Assembly: GCA_018268375.1 (NCBI GenBank)
Contig: JAFDWS010000001.1
Span: forward strand, 62,001 to 126,000
Origin: Armatimonadota bacterium
GTDB lineage: Bacteria > Armatimonadota > Fimbriimonadia > Fimbriimonadales > Fimbriimonadaceae
Direction: 5' to 3'
Length of the DNA stretch: 64,000 nt
A model generated the notes under the pieces. That model had not been told where the DNA came from. It searched no databases and worked only from the letters and a program-made list of their open reading frames with translations. The translations under genes and the position numbers were made by a program. This document shows positions 25,329 to 32,737 of the stretch, one piece after another (the stretch's first letter is position 1; each line of letters begins with the position of its first letter).

Positions 25329-25727
25329 TCAGGCTCCTTTCAATCTGGCTTTGGCTTCTTCGGGGGTGATGACGCCCTGCTCGAGTTCGTCAATGATCTT
25401 CCTTCTCGCCTCGCTCGTGGCTGGCTTCGACCTCGTCGACTCCTTGTACGGTGTGAGATCCATGGCCTCGAGCAGCGCGTCGAGGCGTGCCCTGACGGTC
25501 GGATAGCTCAGGTTCAACTCCTTCTCGACCGTGCTGATCACGCCGCGCGACCGCAGGAAAACCTCGAGAAAGTCTCGTTGCTCCTTGCTCAGCCGGGCCG
25601 TCGCCGGGAGTTTGAACTTACCGTGAATCGTGATCCCACCCTCCGCCGAGGTCAATTCGCTCACGTAGAGCGGGCCACCCGTGACCGGGCAGTTCGTCGG
25701 GATGTCGTGGAGGTCCTTCAAATCCAT
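25329..25727 (-). CDS. DUF2089-family transcriptional regulator
   Basis: 132 residues. A short N-terminal element with one Cys (TNCPVTGGPLYVSELT) precedes a sigma-like helix-turn-helix: LSKEQRDFLEVFLRSRGVIS then TVEKELNLSYPTVRARLDAL. The C-terminal helical hairpin (IIDELEQGVITPEEAKARLK) resembles the SHOCT-like N-terminus of the DUF4097 protein encoded next. The two form an operon with a 6-base gap. It most likely controls this operon; the signal is unknown. Confidence 0.9.
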   Translation of the reverse strand: MDLKDLHDIPTNCPVTGGPLYVSELTSAEGGITIHGKFKLPATARLSKEQRDFLEVFLRSRGVISTVEKELNLSYPTVRARLDALLEAMDLTPYKESTRSKPATSEARRKIIDELEQGVITPEEAKARLKGA

Positions 25728-25821
25728 TTCGTCTACCGGTTCCTGATGAGTATCTTTACCCTACGGTAACGAATCGGTACACGTTGCACAGGCCCACAGG
25801 TCATAAAGACAAAAACCACCT

Positions 25822-26829
25822 TTAACTTCTCGATGCGTGAATGGCGGCCATGACGGCAGTCGTCGATATGGAGGAGACCGCCTCCTCTGGCCCCGGGTGG
25901 ATCACCCTCAGGTTTGGGTTCGGTGGCGCCCAGAGGCGGTGGATGCCCTCCCTGAACAGCCCGACGAGGCGGGTGGGCGTCGCCGAAGCGAGGTGGAGAA
26001 TGCCGTTGTCGAGGGTCACGACAAGCTTGGCCGCTGAGATCGCGCCGACAACTCCGGGCAGGCTGAAGGCACCACGGTGGTCCTCGACCCCTGCCTCGAC
26101 GAGTTTGTCCTCATCGGATCCGCCCTTCCAGTACTTGGTCTGGTTCGATGGTTTCGCTCCAAGCAAACCCACCCTCAACCCCTCAGATTTGAGGGCGGCG
26201 ATGATGACGAGCCAATTTTCGAGCGGCCAGAGCTTTTCCGGAAGGCTGGCCGAGGCTGAAACCCAGACGTCCGGTACGGAGTCCGTCGGGGCTACCGTCG
26301 GCAGCTTATAGCCGGGTACCGGGCCCTCCAGGTAAGCGAGCCGGCAAAAGATTTCAGCGATCCAGCCCGAATCGAGGGATCGGTACTTCCCTGTTATGTC
26401 CTCGGCCAACCACTCTTGATCGTTCCAGAGGTTGCCCGTTTCGTCGTCAGGGAACGGCATGTCAGACCTGCCTTCTTCGCCAAGACAGGGGCCACAGACA
26501 AAGGTGCCGGGGCCAGACAGGAGCGCGGTGGCGGTCTTCGCCCACGTCGTCCACTCCACGTTCACGACGAGGTCGTATTCGGCGGCTGCCAACTCGCGAG
26601 CGGCTTCTCGAGGATCGCACCCATGCAGGGGGAACGCCCTGTCCACCAGGTCGCTTGGCTCGGCAAGCTCCATGACCCGCGTACCGCCATAGTAGTCCAG
26701 GGTTCCACCGTGGCGGGCCCTGAGCATCTGCATCAAAGGAGTCGTGATGACGAAGTTGCCAAGGTTGTCGTTGGTGACAAGCGCAAGGCGAGGATTGGGC
26801 CGCAATGCTTCGCCTCGATAACGCTTCAT
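25822..26829 (-). CDS. Glycosyltransferase family 9 (heptosyltransferase-like)
   Basis: 335 residues, starting at ATG 26829 (MKRYRGEALRPNPRLALVTN). It begins with the GT-B N-domain entry LALVTNDNLGNFVITTPLMQ followed by MLRARHGG, and in the C-domain has VWVSASASLPEKLWPLENWL and the nucleotide-sugar region AKLVVTLDNGILHLASATPT. These fit ADP-heptose:LPS heptosyltransferases and their relatives. The sugar added is not predictable, but the family supports an LPS- or surface-glycan-making diderm. It is divergent from the kinase gene at 26871. Confidence 0.8.
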   Translation of the reverse strand: MKRYRGEALRPNPRLALVTNDNLGNFVITTPLMQMLRARHGGTLDYYGGTRVMELAEPSDLVDRAFPLHGCDPREAARELAAAEYDLVVNVEWTTWAKTATALLSGPGTFVCGPCLGEEGRSDMPFPDDETGNLWNDQEWLAEDITGKYRSLDSGWIAEIFCRLAYLEGPVPGYKLPTVAPTDSVPDVWVSASASLPEKLWPLENWLVIIAALKSEGLRVGLLGAKPSNQTKYWKGGSDEDKLVEAGVEDHRGAFSLPGVVGAISAAKLVVTLDNGILHLASATPTRLVGLFREGIHRLWAPPNPNLRVIHPGPEEAVSSISTTAVMAAIHASRS

Positions 26830-26870
26830 GGAGGGCAAAAGGGTACCTCGCGGGTTAAACTCCTCACCGC

Positions 26871-27803
26871 ATGCCCCTCTTCCTCGGACTCGATTGTGGC
26901 GGCACATCGACCCGCTCGATGATCGTCGACGATGCGGGGCTCGTTGTCTTTCAAGGGATGGGTGGGCCGGCAAATTTGGCCTCCACAGAGGCCGACACGA
27001 TCAAAGCGAGCCTCCGCCAAGCCTTGCGGGGAGCACCTGCTGTCGATGCCGCCTGTGGTTGCTTTGCAGGGCTGCTCGGCGACGCCGCGAGCAAAAGGGG
27101 CGGAGCTCTGCTGGGCGAGCTGCTGCCCAAAACGGCCAAGACGATTTACCCAGACTACGTTGCGGCCTTGGCCGCTGCGCCGGCGGACACGGACGCGGTG
27201 GTCGTCTCTGGCACGGGGTCAGTAGTTTGCTCCTGGAAGGACGGGATCCCCGTGAAGTCTGGGGGTGGCGGCCACATCCTCGGCGACCTGGGCTCCGCGT
27301 TCGATGTGGGCCGAAACGCGGTTCGGTGGATCAGCGTCCCACTAGGTGGGGGCGTCGAGAAGGCAAGCCCTGAACTGCAGCATGCGCTCTTCGAGCGCTT
27401 TGGCACGCGCGATCCAGAAGAACTCCCTTACAGCATCGGCCGCGCCGAGGGCGTCGCCACGAAGCTAGCTTCGCTGGCACCGATAGTCGGCGCAGACCTT
27501 GTGGCGAAATACCAGTACGCAGACTTTGCCGTCCTCCAGGCTTTGACCGGTCTGTGTTGGATCGTGAGAAACCATGTCCAGGCCCTTGTGACCGAAAAGC
27601 CCCCTGTCCGTCTCGTTCTCGCCGGGGGACTGTGGGACGCCCATCCGGTTTTTATGGAACAGTTCAAGAGGCTCATGGCCAGTCACAAGGTCTCAAACGA
27701 CCCAAAGACATGGAAGCGCCGTCAGTATCATGTTGAACGTCTTGCCGACCCGCCCGTGATGGGCGCGGCACTGTTGGCCAAGCGGCTTTTTGATGGGAAC
27801 TGA
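26871..27803 (+). CDS. BadF/BadG-family amino-sugar kinase (N-acetylglucosamine/N-acetylmuramic acid kinase, MurK-like)
   Basis: 310 residues with the ASKHA fold: LFLGLDCGGTSTRSMIVDD (phosphate 1), AVVVSGTGSVVCSW (phosphate 2), and GGGGHILGDLGSAFDVGRNA. The family includes GlcNAc kinases and the clostridial MurK that phosphorylates both MurNAc and GlcNAc. The next gene, overlapping by 11 bases, is murQ, whose substrate is MurNAc-6-phosphate; this makes a MurK-like role the best inference. The protein would be cytoplasmic and needs an uptake system not seen here. Confidence 0.85.
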   Translation: MPLFLGLDCGGTSTRSMIVDDAGLVVFQGMGGPANLASTEADTIKASLRQALRGAPAVDAACGCFAGLLGDAASKRGGALLGELLPKTAKTIYPDYVAALAAAPADTDAVVVSGTGSVVCSWKDGIPVKSGGGGHILGDLGSAFDVGRNAVRWISVPLGGGVEKASPELQHALFERFGTRDPEELPYSIGRAEGVATKLASLAPIVGADLVAKYQYADFAVLQALTGLCWIVRNHVQALVTEKPPVRLVLAGGLWDAHPVFMEQFKRLMASHKVSNDPKTWKRRQYHVERLADPPVMGAALLAKRLFDGN

Positions 27804-28614
27804 ATCCAGAAACCCCCGTTCGATTGGAATGGACAAGATGACCGCACGAGAGATCGTGCGGCTCATGAATGAGGAGGAGCAGGCGGTCAATCGTGCCGTC
27901 CAGGCCGCCGAGGCACAGATTGCCCAAGCCGCCGAGCACGCCGCGGAGGCCTACCAGTCGGGCGGGCGCGTGATTTACGTCGGTGCCGGCACGAGCGGGC
28001 GTATCGCCACGATGGATGCGGCAGAGATGGTTCCCACCTTCGGCCTTGCGCCGACCCGGTTTGTCGCGGTTGTGGCCGGCGGTGAGGCTGCAAACCAGCA
28101 GGCTGTCGAGGACGCTGAGGACGACGAGCACGCCGCCATCCAGGCCATGAACGAACTGGCCCTGACGCGGCAAGACATCGTGATCGCACTTGCGGCCTCG
28201 GGACGCACCGCGTTCGTCGTCGCTGCCGCCCGCCACGCCCGCCAAAAGGGCGTTTGGACTTGCGGCATCGCCAACAACAAGAACGTCCCGCTCCTCAGTG
28301 TGGTGGAGCTCGGCATCCTTCTCGACACCGGCCCCGAAGTCCTCACAGGCTCGACCCGGCTAAAAGCAGCGACGGCTCAGAAACGCGTTCTGAACGCTAT
28401 TTCGACCACTGCGATGGTCCTCAGCGGCAAAGTGATCGAGAACTTAATGGTCGACGTCAAGGCGACCAATCAAAAGCTCCGTGAAAGGTGCGTCCGGATC
28501 TTGTGCGACCTGACGACCGTCAACGAAGGCGAAGCGGAGCGGATCCTCTCAGCCCACAACTGGAACATCAGGCAGGCGCTGAGCGTCTTGCGGTCGACCG
28601 AAGCCGCTAGCTGA
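27793..28614 (+). CDS. murQ: N-acetylmuramic acid 6-phosphate etherase
   Basis: MurQ removes lactate from MurNAc-6-P to give GlcNAc-6-P, in peptidoglycan recycling. The 273-residue product has the family opening TESRNPRSIGMDKMTAREIV, the SIS motif GRVIYVGAGTSGRIATMDAA with the catalytic acid in AAEMVPTFG, AAIQAMNELALTRQDIVIAL with AASGRTAF, and TGSTRLKAATAQKRVLNAIS. It is slightly shorter than E. coli MurQ (298) owing to a compact C-terminal UBA-like segment. It overlaps the kinase by 11 bases and the convergent mazG by 8. Downstream GlcNAc-6-P deacetylase is not in the window, while a GlmD-like deaminase is at 3943. Confidence 0.97.
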   Translation: MGTESRNPRSIGMDKMTAREIVRLMNEEEQAVNRAVQAAEAQIAQAAEHAAEAYQSGGRVIYVGAGTSGRIATMDAAEMVPTFGLAPTRFVAVVAGGEAANQQAVEDAEDDEHAAIQAMNELALTRQDIVIALAASGRTAFVVAAARHARQKGVWTCGIANNKNVPLLSVVELGILLDTGPEVLTGSTRLKAATAQKRVLNAISTTAMVLSGKVIENLMVDVKATNQKLRERCVRILCDLTTVNEGEAERILSAHNWNIRQALSVLRSTEAAS

Positions 28615-29638
28615 CCGCCTTCGCTTGCTGCCAGAGTTCTTCCCACTGGTCTGGCGTCAATTCGCCTAACGGCCCTTCCGAGAGACGCTCCATCGTTTGG
28701 AAGCGCGCGGTAAAGCGGTCGACCATGGCCCGCAACGCGTCCTCGGGTTCGATCTTGAGCCACCTCGCAAGGTTGACAACCGTGAAGAGCAGGTCTCCGA
28801 TCTCGTCCGAAATTCCGGATCCTGTGGCTACCGCCTCCTTGAGTTCAGCTTTCTCTTCCTCGAGCTTCTCCCAGACGCCTTCGAGATCGGGCCACTCAAA
28901 TCCGTTGCGTGCGGCGCGTTTGCTCACTTCAAAGGCCCTGAGCAGAGCCGGCAGAGAGCGTGGGACGCCTTCGAGGACGGACTTGGGCTCACCTCCTTCG
29001 TTCGCTTTGATCGCGTCCCAGTTCCTCAACACTTCTTCAGCATCGCTGACTTCGAGGTCGCCGAACACGTGGGGATGGCGCCGGACCAGCTTGTCGGTGA
29101 CGATCCGCGCGACCTCGTCGATCGACCAGTTGCCGGCAAGCGACTCCATCTGGGCATGCATCACAGGTTGGAGCAGGACGTCACCAAGCTCCTCGCGCAT
29201 CTTCGTGTCGGAACCAGCATCGATGGCGTCGATCAGTTCGTAGGCTTCTTCAATCAGGTGGCGCTTGAGCGACGCGTGGGTCTGCTCCTGGTCCCATGGG
29301 CAGCCTCCAGGGCCGAGCAAGCGGTCGACCACCCAGACAAGGCCGTAAAGACCGCCGCTGTGGTCGCTCCGCATTGCCGGAATCACGAGCACGTCCTCCT
29401 CCGCCCACTCGAGCTCCGCTAACTCACTGAGCATGCGGTCTGCCCGTCCGTTTCCTCGGAGGACGGTGGCAGGCGTCATAAACGGATATCGGGAGCCAAG
29501 GCCGTGCACGACCGATCCCAAACCCTTCCCAAATCCCCTGAAGACCTGGTGGGCGCGCTCGTCCGGAACCAGGACGGTCGGCGCCAGGTGAACCTGAAAG
29601 GGTCCCTGTAGACCGAGACGCCTGAGTTCCTCCACCAC
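28607..29638 (-). CDS. mazG: Nucleoside triphosphate pyrophosphohydrolase MazG with N-terminal remnant domain
   Basis: 343 residues from GTG 29638, four bases after the stop of the preceding gene. Residues about 100-340 are two MazG repeats: LLGPGGCPWDQEQTHASLKR, then HLIEEAYELIDAIDAG, EELGDVLLQPVMHAQM, and in the second repeat LEEEKAELKEAVATGSGISD, EIGDLLFTVVNLARW. These give the all-alpha EExxE-D metal site that hydrolyses (d)NTPs, perhaps aberrant ones. Residues 1-90, ending in LAELEWAEEDVLVIPAM, look like the tail of the tetrapyrrole-methylase domain that precedes MazG in YabN-type proteins; the SAM-binding half is absent. The remnant is inference. Confidence 0.93.
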   Translation of the reverse strand: MVEELRRLGLQGPFQVHLAPTVLVPDERAHQVFRGFGKGLGSVVHGLGSRYPFMTPATVLRGNGRADRMLSELAELEWAEEDVLVIPAMRSDHSGGLYGLVWVVDRLLGPGGCPWDQEQTHASLKRHLIEEAYELIDAIDAGSDTKMREELGDVLLQPVMHAQMESLAGNWSIDEVARIVTDKLVRRHPHVFGDLEVSDAEEVLRNWDAIKANEGGEPKSVLEGVPRSLPALLRAFEVSKRAARNGFEWPDLEGVWEKLEEEKAELKEAVATGSGISDEIGDLLFTVVNLARWLKIEPEDALRAMVDRFTARFQTMERLSEGPLGELTPDQWEELWQQAKAVS

Positions 29639-29642
29639 CGGG

Positions 29643-30572
29643 TCACTTACCGAAAGCGGACTTGAGCTGGGCGTCGAAGATGGTGCCCTGCAGTTCGATC
29701 TTGGACTTCTTGCGCATGTCCTCCATCATCTTGGGCAGGTCGTTCTTGACCCGGCCGCGGTCGAGCATCAGGTTACGCCGAATGTCGCCCTTCAGGTCAG
29801 CGTCGAGCGGGACCAGTTGCTTCTCCAGAACATCCTCGACGAGGAACTTCACGCTGACGTCGCCGTTGGTCAGCCATTGGGTCGTCGAGCCCTTCTTGGT
29901 GGACACGATGGCGGCCTTGGTGGGTGTCGCGAGAGAATCTTCGGCGATCTCTCCCATCTGGCCGTCGTTAGCCTTGCTGAGGTCGATGCTCAGGTCGCGG
30001 GCAACGTCCCCGAACGACTTGCCTCCGCTCAGGGCCGAGTCCACTGCTTGTTTCTTGGCGTCATTGTCGACCGCGATGACCCGCAGCTTGAACCGCTTCG
30101 GCAACGTGTAGCTGCCCTTGTTCTCGTTGTAAAACTTCTCCACCTCCTGGTCGGTGATGTTGATGCCCATCGTCTGTAGCTTGAATTCGGCGAGTTGAAG
30201 ACGAGTGTCGTACTTCAAGTCGTCGACGCTGAATCCAATCTTCTGCAGGCTGGCGAGAAGGTCCTTGTTGTCCGCCGTGAGCTCCTTGATCCGGTTGTCC
30301 ACCTCGGTGTCCGTCGGGAAAACGCCCTTCTCTTTCGCCAATTGAAGCATCAAGGTCTCGTTGATGAGCTTGCTCAAAGCGAGGTAGCCAGGCGTCGCCT
30401 GGACGAACTTTCCGTTCACGAGCTGACCGACGTTCGGGAACACCTCCATGCGCTTGTAGTAGGTTTTGGCGTCAATGGACTGGCCGTTCACCACCACCAT
30501 CGTCTTGTCCATGGGTGTTTGGGCCAGGACGGGCACGGCGACCAACGCGAGGGCAAGGAGCGGCGTTCGCAT
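29643..30572 (-). CDS. Periplasmic SurA/PrsA-like peptidyl-prolyl isomerase
   Basis: 309 residues with a signal peptide (MRTPLLALALVAVPVLAQTP). Residues about 25-130 form a SurA-type chaperone domain (VVVNGQSIDAKTYYKRMEVF, KLINETLMLQLAKEKGVFPT). From about 140 a parvulin/PpiC domain follows (YTLPKRFKLRVIAVDNDAKK, GGKSFGDVARDLSIDLSKAN, GQMGEIAEDSL), ending in a basic helical tail. It should help fold exported proteins. The parvulin domain lacks a clear second histidine, so isomerase activity is uncertain. It is followed closely by mazG. Confidence 0.85.
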   Translation of the reverse strand: MRTPLLALALVAVPVLAQTPMDKTMVVVNGQSIDAKTYYKRMEVFPNVGQLVNGKFVQATPGYLALSKLINETLMLQLAKEKGVFPTDTEVDNRIKELTADNKDLLASLQKIGFSVDDLKYDTRLQLAEFKLQTMGINITDQEVEKFYNENKGSYTLPKRFKLRVIAVDNDAKKQAVDSALSGGKSFGDVARDLSIDLSKANDGQMGEIAEDSLATPTKAAIVSTKKGSTTQWLTNGDVSVKFLVEDVLEKQLVPLDADLKGDIRRNLMLDRGRVKNDLPKMMEDMRKKSKIELQGTIFDAQLKSAFGK

Positions 30573-30655
30573 ACTGGCGATTCTGACGGGTCAAGCGCGG
30601 CTGCGGCTCGTTTGACTAGGACGCAAGCGTCAAACGGGGCTCTGATTGGCCCAAA

Positions 30656-32053
30656 ATGGCCCCAATGCGCGTGATCATGCTCTCGTGGGAATACCCGCCA
30701 CGCATCGTGGGGGGGATCAGTCCGCACGTCTATGAGCTCTCGCGCGAACTGGTCAGAGCCGGCGTCGAAGTCCATGTCGTGACCAAAGGGACGCCGAACG
30801 CGCCCGCCGATGAAGTCGAGGAGAGTGGGGTCAACGTCCACCGTGTCGACCTCGCATCAACGCCCCACAACTTCGTTCACGAGATCCAGCTCCTCAACCA
30901 GGCCACCGACTTGCGTGTCCGGCGCCTCTTGGAAGACTGGCGCCCAGGTGGGCAACCCACGATCTTCCATGCCCACGACTGGCTCTCGTTGGACTCGGCT
31001 CGCGACTTGAAGTACGAGTACCAACTTCCGATGGTGGCAACGGTCCACGCGACGGAATGGGGGCGCAACAACGGCGTTCACACCGACATCAGCCGTTACA
31101 TCCATGAGCAGGAGTACTGGCTGACCTACGAAGCCTGGCGCGTGATCGTGTGCTCGGAGTTCATGCGGGGAGAGGTCGGTCGGCAGTTCAACTGTCCCCC
31201 AGACAAGGTCGATGTGATCTACAACGGGGTCGATGCGGCCAAGTTCCAGTTCCCTGCGACGGCCGAAGAGATCTCGTCCTGGCGGGCCCGCTTGGGCCGA
31301 CCAGACGAGAAGACCGTCCTCTATGTGGGCCGGTTCGTACGGGAAAAAGGCATCCACGTTCTTCTCAATGCGGCGAGCGCCGTTCTCGCCGAAGAGCCGA
31401 AAACGAAGTTCGTCATTGTTGGCGGTGGAAACCGGGAAAACCTCGAGCGGTTCGTCCGCTGGTTTGGGTTGAGCGACCGTGTCCTTTTCACCGGGTTCGT
31501 CAAGGGCCGTCCACTCCAAGAACTCTATCGGGCGGCGGATGTCGCTGTATTCCCTTCCCTCTACGAGCCGTTTGGCATTGTCGCGCTGGAAGGCATGGCC
31601 GCCGATTGCGCGGTTGTGTCCTCGGACGCCGGAGGGCTGCGTGAGGTCGTGATGCACGACGTGACCGGCACGACGACGTTTGCTGGCGACCCCGGCTCGT
31701 TGGCCTGGGGCATCCTGCGCGTCCTGCGCGATCCCGAACGGGCCGAGCGGCTCAAGCATGCGGCGAACCAGCGTCTCGGAACGGAATTTAACTGGAAGCA
31801 AATCGCGGAGCAGACGATCGCCTGCTACGACCGGGTGTGGGGCGAGTTCCTCGCTAGCCATTGGGCCGAGAAGACACTGTGGCCGGTCACCGAAGGCGCC
31901 CACGAGCGGGCAGCCAGGCTTGGTGTCCGGGACAAGGCTGTGGTCGGTGCTTATGTGGCGAAGCCTGAGCCAGCCGTGGCGGTGCCGTCCCTCAAGCTCA
32001 CCCCAGACGAAGCGATTGCCGCGGGCGAATCGGAAGAAGAAGAGCAGGAGTGA
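30656..32053 (+). CDS. Glycosyltransferase family 4 (glycogen synthase-like)
   Basis: 465 residues of GT-B fold: MLSWEYPPRIVGGISPHVYE, FHAHDWLSLDSARDLK and ATVHATEWGRNNGVH in the N-domain. The C-domain has KTVLYVGRFVREKGIHVLLN and the donor-binding FPSLYEPFGIVALEGMAADC with the E-x7-E motif. The combination of N-terminal 'WEYPP...GG' and these motifs is shared with GT4/GT5-like alpha-glucan or maltosyltransferase-type enzymes, so a storage-polysaccharide function is possible. The last 60 residues (VAKPEPAVAVPSLKLTPDE onward) are acidic and probably disordered. Confidence 0.88.
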   Translation: MAPMRVIMLSWEYPPRIVGGISPHVYELSRELVRAGVEVHVVTKGTPNAPADEVEESGVNVHRVDLASTPHNFVHEIQLLNQATDLRVRRLLEDWRPGGQPTIFHAHDWLSLDSARDLKYEYQLPMVATVHATEWGRNNGVHTDISRYIHEQEYWLTYEAWRVIVCSEFMRGEVGRQFNCPPDKVDVIYNGVDAAKFQFPATAEEISSWRARLGRPDEKTVLYVGRFVREKGIHVLLNAASAVLAEEPKTKFVIVGGGNRENLERFVRWFGLSDRVLFTGFVKGRPLQELYRAADVAVFPSLYEPFGIVALEGMAADCAVVSSDAGGLREVVMHDVTGTTTFAGDPGSLAWGILRVLRDPERAERLKHAANQRLGTEFNWKQIAEQTIACYDRVWGEFLASHWAEKTLWPVTEGAHERAARLGVRDKAVVGAYVAKPEPAVAVPSLKLTPDEAIAAGESEEEEQE

Positions 32054-32057
32054 GTCC

Positions 32058-32537
32058 CTACATCTTCCCTTCCGTCGCGTAGAAGAGGTGCTTCTCGATG
32101 ACGGGCGCGTACATCATCGCGTATTCGCGTAGATGCTCCACCGACCCATAGCGGGCGTGGTTGCGGAAGAGCGCAAGGTCTTCCTTGTGGTCGGCGATCA
32201 TCATCTGGCGGTACTCCGAATCGAACCGGGCGCCGTTCAACATCGTCATCTTGCGGACCATCGCCTTGTGGGGCGCGTCAATGTCGGTCGGCAGGGTCAC
32301 TCCCCGCTTCTCGGCGATCAACTCGAGTTCGTTCAGGGCCATCTGGTGGTCGGCGACCATCATCTCCCCGTACTTGCGGGTGAACTCGCTCACGCCGCGG
32401 TCGCGGGCAAGGCGCCCTAACTGGATCTCGGTCATGTTTCCGATCGCCGCCTCACGGATGAAGCGCGCATCGGACTGGGCCTGTGCGGCACCTGCCGCCA
32501 AGACGACCATCCACGGCAAGAGCTTGATTGTCTTCAT
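32058..32537 (-). CDS. DUF4142 protein (secreted ferritin-like helical bundle)
   Basis: 159 residues. ATG 32537 has AGGAG 7 bases upstream and opens a signal peptide (MKTIKLLPWMVVLAAGAAQA). The mature part has the DUF4142 pattern: FIREAAIGNMTEIQLGRLAR, SEFTRKYGEMMVADHQMALN, MIADHKEDLALFRNHARYGS, a four-helix bundle of periplasmic location with His residues at conserved sites. The function is unestablished; a stress or metal role is often suggested. Confidence 0.9.
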   Translation of the reverse strand: MKTIKLLPWMVVLAAGAAQAQSDARFIREAAIGNMTEIQLGRLARDRGVSEFTRKYGEMMVADHQMALNELELIAEKRGVTLPTDIDAPHKAMVRKMTMLNGARFDSEYRQMMIADHKEDLALFRNHARYGSVEHLREYAMMYAPVIEKHLFYATEGKM

Positions 32538-32595
32538 GATTGGCTCCTGCCCCACTCTGACCCTCCGCACCAAGAAGCGTGTTCTTGAAGTGAAC

Positions 32596-32623
32596 GGGTC
32601 CCTCGACTTCGCTCGGGATGACA
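32596..32623. repeat. REP-like 'SEVEGP' motif copy
   Basis: Core CCCTCGACTTCGCTCGGGAT at 32600-32619. Its reverse complement is a motif I know as recurring between genes in many bacterial genomes, where spurious translations read 'IPSEVEGP' or 'SSRAKSRDP'. Only one full copy is in the window. It sits in the 200-base gap 32538-32737, which otherwise holds no recognised element. Confidence 0.5.
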
Positions 32624-32737
32624 CCTGATGTTGGACAAGGGCTGGGAAGGGTCATTTGGGGGCTCTAGTCAGTAAGACGCCGAAGGAGAGCCGACCTGAA
32701 TGGCTGCGTTCTCGGATAGGGACTGAGGGCGTGGCCC

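Noticed and set aside
26830..26973. An extension of the GT9 protein by 48 residues.
   Set aside because: The added part is Arg/Ser-rich, overlaps the divergent kinase gene's start, and the GT9 family start matches ATG 26829.
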